From positions 1 to 40,894 of the forward strand of contig VGFQ01000017.1 in assembly GCA_016868815.1 (NCBI GenBank): DNA of 40,894 bases. The letters run 5' to 3'. The stretch comes from Bacteroidota bacterium (GTDB lineage: Bacteria; Bacteroidota; Bacteroidia; Chitinophagales; Chitinophagaceae). Numbering within the stretch: position 1 is the first letter of the stretch; every line of letters starts with the position of its first letter. The notes beneath the pieces were generated by a model. That model saw nothing but the letters and a program-made list of their open reading frames with translations, was not told the DNA's origin and made no database searches. Of the stretch, positions 15,296 to 23,931 are shown piece after piece. The translations under genes and the position numbers were made by a program.

Positions 15296-17718
15296 GATGC
15301 TTTTAGGGCGGAGTAGCGCTTGTTGTTGGACAATGTTCCTGACATGGTATAGGCGAGGGTCAATCGGTAGTTGCGGGTTCTGCTCAGGCTAAAGCCTTCG
15401 GTGCGGAACTGAAGCCCTTCGGTCACCGTCCTATATGTTTGCTGGATGAAGGGGTCTACCGCCTGTGCAGTCACGATGAATCGGCGCTGAAAGAACCGGT
15501 ATTGGGCGCCGAAGGACATGTTGACCGTACTCCTGACGGTCCCTTGCGGATTGGCATAGCGGTTCAGTCCAATAGAAGCCGTCGTATTCCAGACCTGGGG
15601 CTTGGGGGCGTAGGTGAGGTTTACCCGGCCGTTGATGGAGGCGGCATTCCGATAGCGATTGAGTTGTATGTCTTTTTGGCTGTAGCGGTTGTAGGAGTAT
15701 GAGGCGTTGGCATTCATGCGAAAGCCACCGCTGACGGTGAGGTTCATCCAGGCATTGGCTTCGAATTCTTCCCGGCCACTGATATTTTGCCAAGTGATAT
15801 AGGTACGGCCATCCGGCTGTAGGGTTCTGACGGTGGCAAAGATGTCGTCCACACGGTTGTAGCCGAGGCCCGCATTCATTTGAAACTTGTCGAGGGTGCG
15901 TCCATAGTTCAGATCGAAGCTATGGGTGGGCGATGGCAGCAGGTCTGCATTGCCAAATCGAAGGTTATAGGGGTCTGTATAGTCGATCGTTGGGTTAAGT
16001 TCGCGGATGCCGGGTCGCCGCAGGGTAGCGCGATAGATAAAGCTGAGGCTAGACTTTCGGTCCCAGTACCGGGAGATGTTGGCAAAGGGCAGCCAGTTCT
16101 CGTATTGGTTGTTAACCTCCTTGCCATCGCGGATGAGGTCGAAGAAGATGTTAGTCGACTCATAGGTGATACCGGTGGTGGTCCAGCACTTCTCGACGAG
16201 TCGCTGACGGAGGGAGAGGGTCGATGCCATCACGTCTTGTCGGAAGTCGAACTGATTGCTAAGGGCGGGGCGGGGGATCTTGGAGGTGGAAGTGGCGGGC
16301 AGGTCGAACGACTGCAGGTCGACGTGGGTCGTGTTGCGTACGAAGGCGGCGGCCGTCGACAGGATGGTCCGTTCCGGCTTGAGGGGCTTGTCATAGGCCA
16401 GTCGCAGCGAGAGGCTTCTGCTGAGGGTCCATTCATCCTGTTGTTGGGCGGAGTCCCGGCCAGCCAGGGGTTGCCGGGAGGCGTCGAAGAAGTTTTGCCT
16501 AAAATCCCGGAGCCCGTCTGTGCTGGAGCGGCTGGTGCTACCATTGAAGCGCAGCTGCTCACCTTTCTGCTGTCCTTTTCGGGTATAGGAGAGGGTGATG
16601 TCGGGATTGATATTTTCTCCGTCGTTGGACACCTGGCGGGTGCTGCTGCGGTACACTTGCCCGTATTGGTTCTCGTTTTGATAGCCGATACGGCTGGCAT
16701 TATCGTACTGATGGGCATTAAACTGTAATGCTATGCTGAGGATGTTCCTCGGATCGATGTCGTGGTCGATGGAAAGGCGGGCGAGCGGCCTCCAGGAGCG
16801 GTTATCGGATTGGTTGTTGGACAGCAGGCGGTTGGTAGAATCGAAAAATCGGTTGACCCGTGCGGAGCCGCTCTCTCCCTGCACCCTGTTGTATCCGGTG
16901 CCGGCGTTGAACTGTATGGAAAGGTCCTTGCGGCGCAGCCCCACGTACCCGTAGAAGCCTGCCTCACCACGGGAGCCGCCAGTGGTCTGTACCCGGCTGT
17001 TCCATCCTGTCCTGCCCTTGCGGGTGACGATGTTGATGACTCCGCCGGGCTCATTGGCATACTGTGCAGGCGGGTTGGTCATCACCTCGATCTTCTCGAT
17101 CATGCTGCCGGGCATGGACTCAAGGAAGTCCTGCATCTGACGGGCATTCATCTCGACGGGCTTTTCATCGATGAGGATGCGGGGCTCTCTTCCGCGGACA
17201 CTCACACGCCCGTCGGGGTCTTGTGCCAATAGCGGGATGTCGCGCATCAGGTCAGCCGCATTGGTGCCGGCGGTGAGCAGCGATTCGGAGACGTTTAGGA
17301 TGATGTTGCCTTCCCTGGTTTCAATGAGTGGTTTTTCGGCATAGATGACCACTGTCTCCAAGCCAGCCGCCCGTATGGGAAGAGAAAGGTCTGGCAGGAT
17401 CAGCTCAGGCTTGTCGCTCCGCAAGTGGAGGCTGTCGATGGTCAGCGGGTCGTATCCGACTGAGGTGATCCGCAGGGTGTAATATCCAAAGGGGAGATTT
17501 TGAAACCGAAAGCTGCCCTGCTCACCGGAGAGGCTTTGTCGTTTGAAGTCGGGATGTCCATGCCGCAACAGCAGCAGTGTTGCGCCGGAAACAGCTTCCG
17601 CCTGGTCGGGCTCTAGCAAATTGCCCTGCAGCGTGCCTTCCAGCTGTGCGGCTGCCTCCGGCAGTATGGCGCCGATCAGGCAGACCCAGCAAATGAGGAA
17701 CTGGAAAATCCGCATCAT
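15292..17718 (-). CDS. TonB-dependent-receptor-like outer-membrane beta-barrel protein (OMP_b-brl_3 type)
   Basis: An outer-membrane barrel protein of 808 residues from the chosen start. It has a signal peptide (FQFLICWVCLIGAILPEAAAQ), a CarboxypepD_reg-like domain (LQGNLLEPDQAEAVSGATL, PFGYYTLRITSVGYD), a plug-like segment (GTNAADLMRDIPLLAQDPDG, IEVMTNPPAQYANEPGGVI) and a barrel ending in strand-like TRNYRLTLAYTM. It resembles the receptor at 4421 in architecture but is not a close repeat. ATGs at 17718 and 17715 put the signal peptide at the N-terminus; the ATG at 17760 would add 14 residues. There is no SusD partner and the ligand is unknown. Its stop codon overlaps tail-to-tail with the preceding plus-strand gene. 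Confidence 0.88.
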   Translation of the reverse strand: MMRIFQFLICWVCLIGAILPEAAAQLEGTLQGNLLEPDQAEAVSGATLLLLRHGHPDFKRQSLSGEQGSFRFQNLPFGYYTLRITSVGYDPLTIDSLHLRSDKPELILPDLSLPIRAAGLETVVIYAEKPLIETREGNIILNVSESLLTAGTNAADLMRDIPLLAQDPDGRVSVRGREPRILIDEKPVEMNARQMQDFLESMPGSMIEKIEVMTNPPAQYANEPGGVINIVTRKGRTGWNSRVQTTGGSRGEAGFYGYVGLRRKDLSIQFNAGTGYNRVQGESGSARVNRFFDSTNRLLSNNQSDNRSWRPLARLSIDHDIDPRNILSIALQFNAHQYDNASRIGYQNENQYGQVYRSSTRQVSNDGENINPDITLSYTRKGQQKGEQLRFNGSTSRSSTDGLRDFRQNFFDASRQPLAGRDSAQQQDEWTLSRSLSLRLAYDKPLKPERTILSTAAAFVRNTTHVDLQSFDLPATSTSKIPRPALSNQFDFRQDVMASTLSLRQRLVEKCWTTTGITYESTNIFFDLIRDGKEVNNQYENWLPFANISRYWDRKSSLSFIYRATLRRPGIRELNPTIDYTDPYNLRFGNADLLPSPTHSFDLNYGRTLDKFQMNAGLGYNRVDDIFATVRTLQPDGRTYITWQNISGREEFEANAWMNLTVSGGFRMNANASYSYNRYSQKDIQLNRYRNAASINGRVNLTYAPKPQVWNTTASIGLNRYANPQGTVRSTVNMSFGAQYRFFQRRFIVTAQAVDPFIQQTYRTVTEGLQFRTEGFSLSRTRNYRLTLAYTMSGTLSNNKRYSALKAS

Positions 17719-17852
17719 GAAATGGATAAAGATAATAGAAGGGCGGTAATGGTTAAGCATGGGACTGTACCACTAGGCATACCTAGGTGCAATGAGATCC
17801 ACCCAGGCCGTTGGCAATCGGTTGGAAGGTTGTGAGAAGGCCTGACACCCAA

Positions 17853-17867
17853 GTGACAATTTGTCAC
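17853..17867. promoter_or_regulatory. Perfect 7-1-7 dyad in the miaB/receptor divergent region
   Basis: The arms GTGACAA and TTGTCAC are separated by one T. The dyad covers a TTTG that could serve as the -33 element for miaB and lies between two divergent genes, which suits an operator. The cognate regulator is unknown. Confidence 0.45.
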
Positions 17868-17885
17868 ATAAGCTGGAAAGTTCAT

Positions 17886-17893
17886 TAAATTTG
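17886..17893 (+). promoter_or_regulatory. Bacteroidota -7 promoter box upstream of miaB
   Basis: TAAATTTG matches TAnnTTTG. A TTTG at 17860-17863 lies 22 bases upstream, slightly longer than the usual spacing of about 19-21. The predicted leader to the miaB ATG is about 30 bases. Confidence 0.5.
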
Positions 17894-17930
17894 CCGTCCT
17901 GCCATCGGCTTGTGCGTTATAGCTCGGGCT

Positions 17931-19403
17931 ATGGCAGGTGAGCCAGCATCGATTCCTGCAGCCATGTCACCGACAGATCAACCATCCATGCTCCCGACGG
18001 TGAAAGATCCTTATCAGTATAACGGGGAGCCGTTAGCGGTCGCCTCTGAAGCGCTGCAGACGGGCCGACGCAGATATTATATTGAGAGTTATGGCTGTCA
18101 GATGAATTTCAGCGACAGCGAGATTGTGGCGTCAATCCTGGAAGAGAGTGGCTACGGAGGTACGCGGGATGCCTCTCTGGCTGACCTGGTCTTCATCAAT
18201 ACCTGTTCCATCAGAGAGAAGGCGGAGCAGACGGTCCGTAATCGGCTGACAGAGTTCCGCCGGCTGAAGAAGGAGAGGCCCTCCCTCATGGTGGGTGTGC
18301 TGGGCTGTATGGCGGAGCGGCTGAAGGCTAAATGGCTGGAGGAAGAACAGTTGGTGGACCTCGTCGTAGGACCGGATGCCTACCGCAGCCTGCCGACGCT
18401 GCTGGCAGCGGCGGAAGACGGTCGGAAGGCGGTCAATGTGCTGCTGAGCAGGGAGGAGACCTATGCCGACATCGCGCCGGTCCGCCTGGGCGGCAACGGC
18501 ATCACTGCTTTTGTCAGCATCATGCGGGGCTGCAATAACATGTGTTCGTTTTGCGTGGTTCCGTTCACCCGGGGGCGGGAGCGGAGCCGGCCGGCTGCGT
18601 CGATCGTCGAGGAGTGCCGAACGCTGGCGCGGCAAGGCTATCGGGAGGTGACCCTCTTGGGCCAGAATGTAGACAGCTATTACTGGCAGGATGCGCAAGG
18701 AGGCCTTACGGTCGACTTCGCCGCGCTGCTGGAACAGTGTGCCCAGGTAGACCCTCTGTTGCGCATCCGCTTCAGCACCTCCCATCCGAAAGACATCACC
18801 GAAGAGGTGCTGCAGACGATGGCCCGGCATCCCAACATCTGCCGATATATCCATCTCCCTTTACAGAGTGGCTCCACCCGCATCCTGCAAGGCATGAACC
18901 GCAGCTATACCAGAGAATGGTACATGGCGAAAGTACGCCGCATACGGGAAGTGATGCCTGACTGCGGCATCAGCTCAGACATCATCGCGGGCTTCTGCAT
19001 GGAGACGGAGGAAGACCATGCCGACACGCTGGATGTGATGACGCAGTCCCACTTCGACTTCTCCTATATGTTCATGTATTCTGAGCGCCCCGGCACATTG
19101 GCGGCCAAGCGGTATGCCGACGACGTCGTACCGGAAGTGAAGCAGCGCCGGCTAGAAGAGATCGTCGCTCTGCAGAACAGAATGTCGCTTGCCAGCAACC
19201 AGGCTGATGTAGGCCGCAGGTTTACGGTGCTGATCGAAGGAGACTCCAAGCGCAGCCAAGCACACTGGATGGGTCGCAACAGCCAGAACAAAGTGCTCGT
19301 ATTCCCCAAGGCCGGGAAGACAGAGGCTGCTCCTGGCGACTACGTAGAGGTGTGGGTCACAGGCTGCACCCAGGCAACCCTGCTGGGCGAATGGGCAGGC
19401 TGA
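17931..19403 (+). CDS. miaB: tRNA-2-methylthio-N6-dimethylallyladenosine synthase
   Basis: A radical-SAM methylthiotransferase that adds the 2-methylthio group to i6A37 of tRNAs reading UNN codons. The N-terminal MTTase domain has the three auxiliary-cluster cysteines ([33 protein letters not shown]). The radical-SAM CxxxCxxC is CNNMCSFC, followed by [13 protein letters not shown], and a TRAM-like domain ends the protein. At about 490 residues it is slightly longer than E. coli MiaB because of an N-terminal extension before the conserved [16 protein letters not shown] 17931 is preferred over GTG 17910. It heads a run of same-strand genes with a sigma-54-type regulator, lptE and secG. Confidence 0.96.
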   Translation: MAGEPASIPAAMSPTDQPSMLPTVKDPYQYNGEPLAVASEALQTGRRRYYIESYGCQMNFSDSEIVASILEESGYGGTRDASLADLVFINTCSIREKAEQTVRNRLTEFRRLKKERPSLMVGVLGCMAERLKAKWLEEEQLVDLVVGPDAYRSLPTLLAAAEDGRKAVNVLLSREETYADIAPVRLGGNGITAFVSIMRGCNNMCSFCVVPFTRGRERSRPAASIVEECRTLARQGYREVTLLGQNVDSYYWQDAQGGLTVDFAALLEQCAQVDPLLRIRFSTSHPKDITEEVLQTMARHPNICRYIHLPLQSGSTRILQGMNRSYTREWYMAKVRRIREVMPDCGISSDIIAGFCMETEEDHADTLDVMTQSHFDFSYMFMYSERPGTLAAKRYADDVVPEVKQRRLEEIVALQNRMSLASNQADVGRRFTVLIEGDSKRSQAHWMGRNSQNKVLVFPKAGKTEAAPGDYVEVWVTGCTQATLLGEWAG

Positions 19404-19427
19404 GACCGAACAGATAACCATACGCTT

Positions 19428-20669
19428 ATGGACGTACAAGCTATCAAGAACCGCTTCGGCATCATTGGCCACTCCCCTGCCCTGAACTATGCATTACAGG
19501 TTGCTGTGCAAGTGGCGAACACCGACCTCACCGTCCTCATCGTAGGGGAAAGCGGCGTCGGGAAAGAGATCTTTTCGCAGATTATCCATGCCCTCTCCGC
19601 CCGCAAACACAACCCTTTCATCGCCGTCAACTGCGGGGCGATCCCAGAGGGAACCATCGATTCCGAACTCTTCGGCCACGAGAAAGGTTCCTTCACCGGC
19701 GCCGTCGACAGCAGAAAAGGATACTTCGAGACAGTCAACGGCGGCACCCTCTTCATGGATGAGATCGGAGAGATGCCAATGGGAACGCAGGCAAGGCTGC
19801 TGCGGGTCCTAGAGGCCGGGGAATTCATCCGAGTCGGCTCTTCCAAGGTGCAGAAGACGGATGTTCGGGTCATCGCCGCCACCAACCGCGACCTGCTGGA
19901 CGCCACACAGTCTGGTAAGTTTCGGGAAGATCTCTACTATCGCCTGAACACGGTGCCGATACGGGTGCCCTCCCTGCGGGAGCGAAGGGAAGACATCATC
20001 CTACTATTCCGGAAGTTCGCTGTGGACTTCGCAGAAAAATACAAGACTTCCCCCATCCAGCTCGATGAGGAGGCAAGAGAAATGCTGACCAGCTACACCT
20101 GGCCCGGCAATGTCAGAGAGCTCAAGAACATCGCCGAGCAAATTTCTGTATTGTCGACGGAGAAGCTTGTGAAAGGGTCTGACCTCCGAAGATTCCTGCC
20201 GGACAGAAAAGAGGTGCGACTGCCGGCCCTGACGGCAAGGCCGGCGCAGGAGTCTGCCGAGTTCATGAATGAGCGGGACATCCTCTATAAGTTGTTTTTC
20301 GACATGAAGAAAGATGTCACAGAGCTGAAGAAGATGTTTGTCGAGATCGTCAATAACCCTGGAAGCGGTGGTGCCGTGATGTCGGAAGGGGGCACGGTCC
20401 ATGAGATGCCCGCCGCCCCGATAGAGTATGAGTCCTCTATCCTTAAGTCTGTCTTGCCGGCCTCTGTTCAACCGATGCTCCTGCCACAGCAGCTGGTACA
20501 GGACCATGTGGATGTGGAGGAGTCGCTGAACCTGATGGATATGGAGAAAGAGCTGATCGAGCGGGCACTGAAAAAGCACAAGGGCAAGCGGAAGGATGCC
20601 GCCTCAGACCTCGGCATCAGCGAGCGGACCCTCTACCGAAAACTCAAAGAATACGACATTGACCACTAG
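19428..20669 (+). CDS. Sigma-54 interaction domain transcriptional regulator, Fis-type HTH
   Basis: A 413-residue bacterial enhancer-binding protein with no receiver or sensor domain: the AAA+ module starts almost at the N-terminus. Visible are Walker A GESGVGKE, the sigma-54 contact loop as GSFTGA (Ser where GAFTGA is canonical) within ELFGHEKGSFTGAV, Walker B GGTLFMDEIGEM, the sensor region WPGNVRELKN, and a C-terminal Fis-type helix-turn-helix (KRKDAASDLGISERTLYRKLKEY). Between the AAA+ and HTH is a roughly 120-residue linker specific to this lineage. Activity is probably set by expression or partner binding rather than phosphorylation. It is 24 bases after miaB and its 3' end overlaps lptE. 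No -24/-12 promoter was recognised in the window. Confidence 0.93.
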   Translation: MDVQAIKNRFGIIGHSPALNYALQVAVQVANTDLTVLIVGESGVGKEIFSQIIHALSARKHNPFIAVNCGAIPEGTIDSELFGHEKGSFTGAVDSRKGYFETVNGGTLFMDEIGEMPMGTQARLLRVLEAGEFIRVGSSKVQKTDVRVIAATNRDLLDATQSGKFREDLYYRLNTVPIRVPSLRERREDIILLFRKFAVDFAEKYKTSPIQLDEEAREMLTSYTWPGNVRELKNIAEQISVLSTEKLVKGSDLRRFLPDRKEVRLPALTARPAQESAEFMNERDILYKLFFDMKKDVTELKKMFVEIVNNPGSGGAVMSEGGTVHEMPAAPIEYESSILKSVLPASVQPMLLPQQLVQDHVDVEESLNLMDMEKELIERALKKHKGKRKDAASDLGISERTLYRKLKEYDIDH

Positions 20670-21171
20670 CACAGCCTTTCGCAATCTGCTGCCAACTGCC
20701 TGCCTGGTTCTTTTCTGCGGAGGCACCTGCCGCTTCTCAATGCGCGACGTCTCCATCCCGCCGGAGGTGAAAACCGTCAAGGTATCTTATATAGAGAACA
20801 GGGCGCGGTATATCAACCCGCTGTTGAGCCCCCGACTTTCTGAAAAGCTGCGTCAGAAGATCGTCAACCAGACAAGGCTGTCGCAGACGAATGGAGAGGC
20901 TCATTACGAGATCTCGGGAACAATCTCGGACTATTCGGTGAGTACGTCGGGCATCGCAGACAGGCAGTCTTCAATGAACAACCTCAACGTCTCAGTGAAC
21001 ATCGTTTTCAAGAACCGGCTGGATGAAAAAAAGAACTTCGAAACATCTATTACCCGTAACTTTCCATTCTCGTCGGGCATGAGCCTGCAGCAGGCTGAGG
21101 CACAGCTCAACGAACAGATGGTGAACAACCTGGCAGACGAGATCTTCAATCGGATCTTCTCCAACTGGTAG
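20659..21171 (+). CDS. lptE: LptE-family LPS assembly lipoprotein
   Basis: A small envelope protein of about 170 residues that in Bacteroidota serves as the LptE partner of the outer-membrane LPS translocon LptD. The hydrophobic leader LLPTACLVLFCGGTC ends in a candidate lipidated Cys (preceded by Thr, so a weak lipobox). The mature start RFSMRDVSIPPEVKTVKV matches the GxSIPPxVKTxxV beginning of Bacteroidota LptE. The C-terminal part contains the EAQLNEQMVNNLADEIFNRIF helix. The start is uncertain: TTG 20659 (11-base overlap with the regulator) gives a good leader, while ATG 20596 would give a long overlap and an atypical N-terminus. The next gene follows after 22 bases. Confidence 0.82.
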   Translation: MTTSTAFRNLLPTACLVLFCGGTCRFSMRDVSIPPEVKTVKVSYIENRARYINPLLSPRLSEKLRQKIVNQTRLSQTNGEAHYEISGTISDYSVSTSGIADRQSSMNNLNVSVNIVFKNRLDEKKNFETSITRNFPFSSGMSLQQAEAQLNEQMVNNLADEIFNRIFSNW

Positions 21172-21193
21172 CCGCCGACAATCCCTATTTTCT

Positions 21194-22399
21194 ATGGCAA
21201 CGCAGACCCACATTCCCCTGATCGTACAGTCCGTCTTCGGCATCGCACAGCTAGAAGACGTGCCCTCAGAGGAGCTGCATATCCTGACGGCCAAGTACCC
21301 ATACTGTGCCCCCTTGCACCTGCTGTATGCTCGAAGACTGCGGGATGCGGGCGACCGACGCTATGCGGAAGCCGCAGGCATGGCCGCCATCCATTTTTCG
21401 AACCCGCACTGGCTGCAACACCAGCTGCGGGCAGAGCTGAGTGCAGCCCCCTGGAAAGGAGAACGACTCACCATCGAGCAGTCGCTCTCCGCCCTCTCAG
21501 CTGCAGATGGCGAGGAGACGGCTTCACTGGCAGAGGATGCAGCTACCGACCTACAGGAGCTCCTGGAGCCGGAACTGCCGGAAGTGGCCCCCATGACGGA
21601 TGAGCAGGCGGACATGTCTCCCATTGAGCTGGAAGAAGTAGAGGCCTTGACCGAAGAAACCCCAACCCTCCCCGAACTTTCCCCAGAAGTGGATGCACTC
21701 CTGCCATTGGAAGTGGTCGCGATGGATACAATAGAAGAGAATGTAGCAGAGCAAGATACCGTCGATGAAGAAGCGGTGGCTGAATCGCTTCTGACACAGG
21801 CTCCAGAAGCGACCATTCCCGTCGAAATCGAAAAGCAGGAGGAGTTGTCTGACATCCTCATGCCGACAGCATCTCCCTCCGAATGGACTGCGCCTGCCTC
21901 AGCACTGATACACGTATCCATGCCGGGGGATGAAGCTGGCATGACGACCATCACCCCGGAAGACTTTATCGACAGACAGTCGGAGCAGGCATCCCGCCCC
22001 CGACAAGAAGAGGTGCAGGACCTGGAGCAACTGCTGGAGCCATTGCATGTGACGGACTACTTCGCATCACAGGGCATAGAAGTGAGTCACGACTTGGACC
22101 TCCCCCTCAACAAGCCACCGGAGAAGACTTTCATGGGCTGGCTGCGGACGATGAAGCGGATGCAGGCGGAAAAGAACGCCGTGATCCTGGATGCGGGGGA
22201 GGAAGAGGCCATCCGGACAGAGGCAGAGGCCTCTAACCAGGATGAAGATGTGCTGACGGAGGCCATGGCAGATGTATATGCCCAGCAGAGACTGACCCGA
22301 AAAGCCATCGCGATTTATGAGAAATTAAGTTTGCTGGATCCTGACAAATCGGCTACTTTTGCAGCCAGAATTGAAAAGCTGAAAGGAACGTTGCTATGA
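21194..22399 (+). CDS. Acidic protein with C-terminal TPR-like segment, between lptE and secG
   Basis: A 401-residue protein lacking a signal peptide. The N-terminal 80 residues (LHILTAKYPYCAPLHLLYARRLRDAGD, AAIHFSNPHWLQHQL) are helical. A long acidic, low-complexity centre rich in Glu, Ala, Thr and Pro (about residues 95-260) follows. The C-terminal piece (TEAMADVYAQQRLTRKAIAIYEKL, LDPDKSATFAARIEKLK) looks like one TPR unit. No enzymatic motif is seen. Its fixed place between lptE and secG suggests an envelope-related role, but that is inference. The stop overlaps the secG start as ATGA, indicating translational coupling. Confidence 0.8.
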   Translation: MATQTHIPLIVQSVFGIAQLEDVPSEELHILTAKYPYCAPLHLLYARRLRDAGDRRYAEAAGMAAIHFSNPHWLQHQLRAELSAAPWKGERLTIEQSLSALSAADGEETASLAEDAATDLQELLEPELPEVAPMTDEQADMSPIELEEVEALTEETPTLPELSPEVDALLPLEVVAMDTIEENVAEQDTVDEEAVAESLLTQAPEATIPVEIEKQEELSDILMPTASPSEWTAPASALIHVSMPGDEAGMTTITPEDFIDRQSEQASRPRQEEVQDLEQLLEPLHVTDYFASQGIEVSHDLDLPLNKPPEKTFMGWLRTMKRMQAEKNAVILDAGEEEAIRTEAEASNQDEDVLTEAMADVYAQQRLTRKAIAIYEKLSLLDPDKSATFAARIEKLKGTLL

Positions 22400-22728
22400 G
22401 CCTGTTATTCCTGATCCTGATCATCCTCTCCTGTCTCCTGCTGGGGCTGGTAGTATTGATCCAGAACCCTAAAGGTGGAGGATTATCCGGTAATATTGCC
22501 GGCTTCAGCAACCAGTTCATGGGTGTCAAGCAGACCACCGATGTACTGGAAAAAGGCACCTGGCTAATGGCAGGCATCGTCGTACTCCTTTGTCTGCTCT
22601 CCCCTTTATTGATTCAGGATAATGACAAAGCGGACAACCAGCTGATTAAGAGTATTAACCCGAATACGTCCAATAGCACCCCTGCCATGCCCACGGCACC
22701 GCTGTCGGCGCCGGCACCTGCCAAGTGA
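22396..22728 (+). CDS. secG: Preprotein translocase subunit SecG
   Basis: A 110-residue inner-membrane subunit of SecYEG that helps SecA-driven protein export. Two transmembrane helices (LFLILIILSCLLLGLVVLI and WLMAGIVVLLCLLSPLL) flank the conserved QNPKGGGLSGNIAGF loop. A Pro/Ala-rich cytoplasmic or periplasmic tail (NTSNSTPAMPTAPLSAPAPAK) follows, common in Bacteroidota SecG. The start codon overlaps the previous stop (ATGA), so the two are translationally coupled. The 112 bases after it hold no obvious terminator. Confidence 0.95.
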   Translation: MSLLFLILIILSCLLLGLVVLIQNPKGGGLSGNIAGFSNQFMGVKQTTDVLEKGTWLMAGIVVLLCLLSPLLIQDNDKADNQLIKSINPNTSNSTPAMPTAPLSAPAPAK

Positions 22729-22840
22729 GATCAGACCTAAGTATCTGCGCCTGCCTCGTATTCATTTTTCTTCCAATAACCGAATAATGCAGTCGGGGTT
22801 GTTATAGGTCGGGACCCTGCCCTATTGATCCAAAGCACCC

Positions 22841-23914
22841 ATGCTTGAGTCTCCCCACATGTCTCGCTGGCGTGTCTTCCTCCGGATGCATGGAAGGCTC
22901 ATCGGGATATTGGCTGGACTCAGTGTTTTGTTGACCCTTTGCGCGCTTTGTGTCAGTTTCATCCGCCCGTCGACATCCTTTGATACGGGTGAGCGTAAGT
23001 TGCGTCTCAAAGATGGCAATACCACTCCTGGACTGGTGGTGGAAACCTTGCGCGACGAGGGGGTGCTGGACAGGACGCTGCTGCTCGAGTGGGCCCTACG
23101 CAGTGGTATTGCCGGGAAGCGCATCCGCCCGGGCCTTTACCGCATTCAGGCGGGGATGAGCCAATACGATGTGTTCTGTATGCTTGCCAGGAGCCGTCAG
23201 GAGGCGGTACAATATGTGATTGTCAAGTACCGTACGGCAGAGGACATGGCCGGACATGTGGGCCGGCTGTTCGCGTGCGATTCTGCGGAGATGGCAGTTT
23301 TTCTTCATTCGCCAGACTCACTGGAGAGACTTGGCCTGGATACAGACCGGGTGATGACGATTGTGGTACCGAACACCTACGAGTTGTACTGGGGCAGCAC
23401 GGCCGGTACCATCCTGCGCAGGCTGCAGAGAGAGCGTGCGCGCTTTTGGACGAAAAAGCAGACTGCTAGGGCTGCCAAGCTGGGGCTTAGTCCCGATGAG
23501 GTCTATATCATGGCCTCTATCATCGAAGAGGAGACGAACCTAGATGCTGACAAGCCGTTGATCGCGAGCGTGTATTTGAACCGTATGCGGAAAGGGATGA
23601 CCCTTTCTGCTGACCCCACCATAAAGTTCGCGCTGCGGGAGTTTGAGCTGAAGCGAATCCTCTTTGGTCATATCGCCCGAGCCGGTGACTCTCCGTATAA
23701 CACCTATCGCAGGGTGGGCCTCCCACCCGGGCCTATCTGCACCCCGTCAGTCGCTACCCTCGATGCCGTGCTCCGGGCGAAAGAGACTGACTACCTTTTT
23801 TTCTGCGCCCGCCCGGACTTCTCCGGTCACCATGCCTTTGCCGCCACAGAAGAGGGGCATTTTCGCAATGCCCGCAGGTACCGTGCCTTTCTCGACAGCC
23901 TCTACGCGAAATAG
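22841..23914 (+). CDS. mltG: Endolytic transglycosylase MltG
   Basis: A 357-residue inner-membrane YceG-family lytic transglycosylase that cuts nascent peptidoglycan strands and sets glycan length. One N-terminal helix (RLIGILAGLSVLLTLCALCVSFI) anchors it. A LysM-like region precedes the catalytic domain, where the key Glu lies in YIMASIIEEETNLD (about residue 226), followed by IASVYLNRMRKGMTLSADPTIKF and the SPYNTYRRVGLPPGPICTPS motif. An ATG at 22859 is an alternative start six codons later. It lies 17 bases ahead of the YihY gene and probably shares its transcript. Confidence 0.95.
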   Translation: MLESPHMSRWRVFLRMHGRLIGILAGLSVLLTLCALCVSFIRPSTSFDTGERKLRLKDGNTTPGLVVETLRDEGVLDRTLLLEWALRSGIAGKRIRPGLYRIQAGMSQYDVFCMLARSRQEAVQYVIVKYRTAEDMAGHVGRLFACDSAEMAVFLHSPDSLERLGLDTDRVMTIVVPNTYELYWGSTAGTILRRLQRERARFWTKKQTARAAKLGLSPDEVYIMASIIEEETNLDADKPLIASVYLNRMRKGMTLSADPTIKFALREFELKRILFGHIARAGDSPYNTYRRVGLPPGPICTPSVATLDAVLRAKETDYLFFCARPDFSGHHAFAATEEGHFRNARRYRAFLDSLYAK

Positions 23915-23931
23915 TGTAGATTGCCTAAGGC

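Noticed and set aside
15880..16728. A 282-codon plus-strand frame inside the second outer-membrane receptor
   Set aside because: It is Gly/Val-rich text typical of the complement of a beta-barrel gene; the minus-strand receptor is clearly real.
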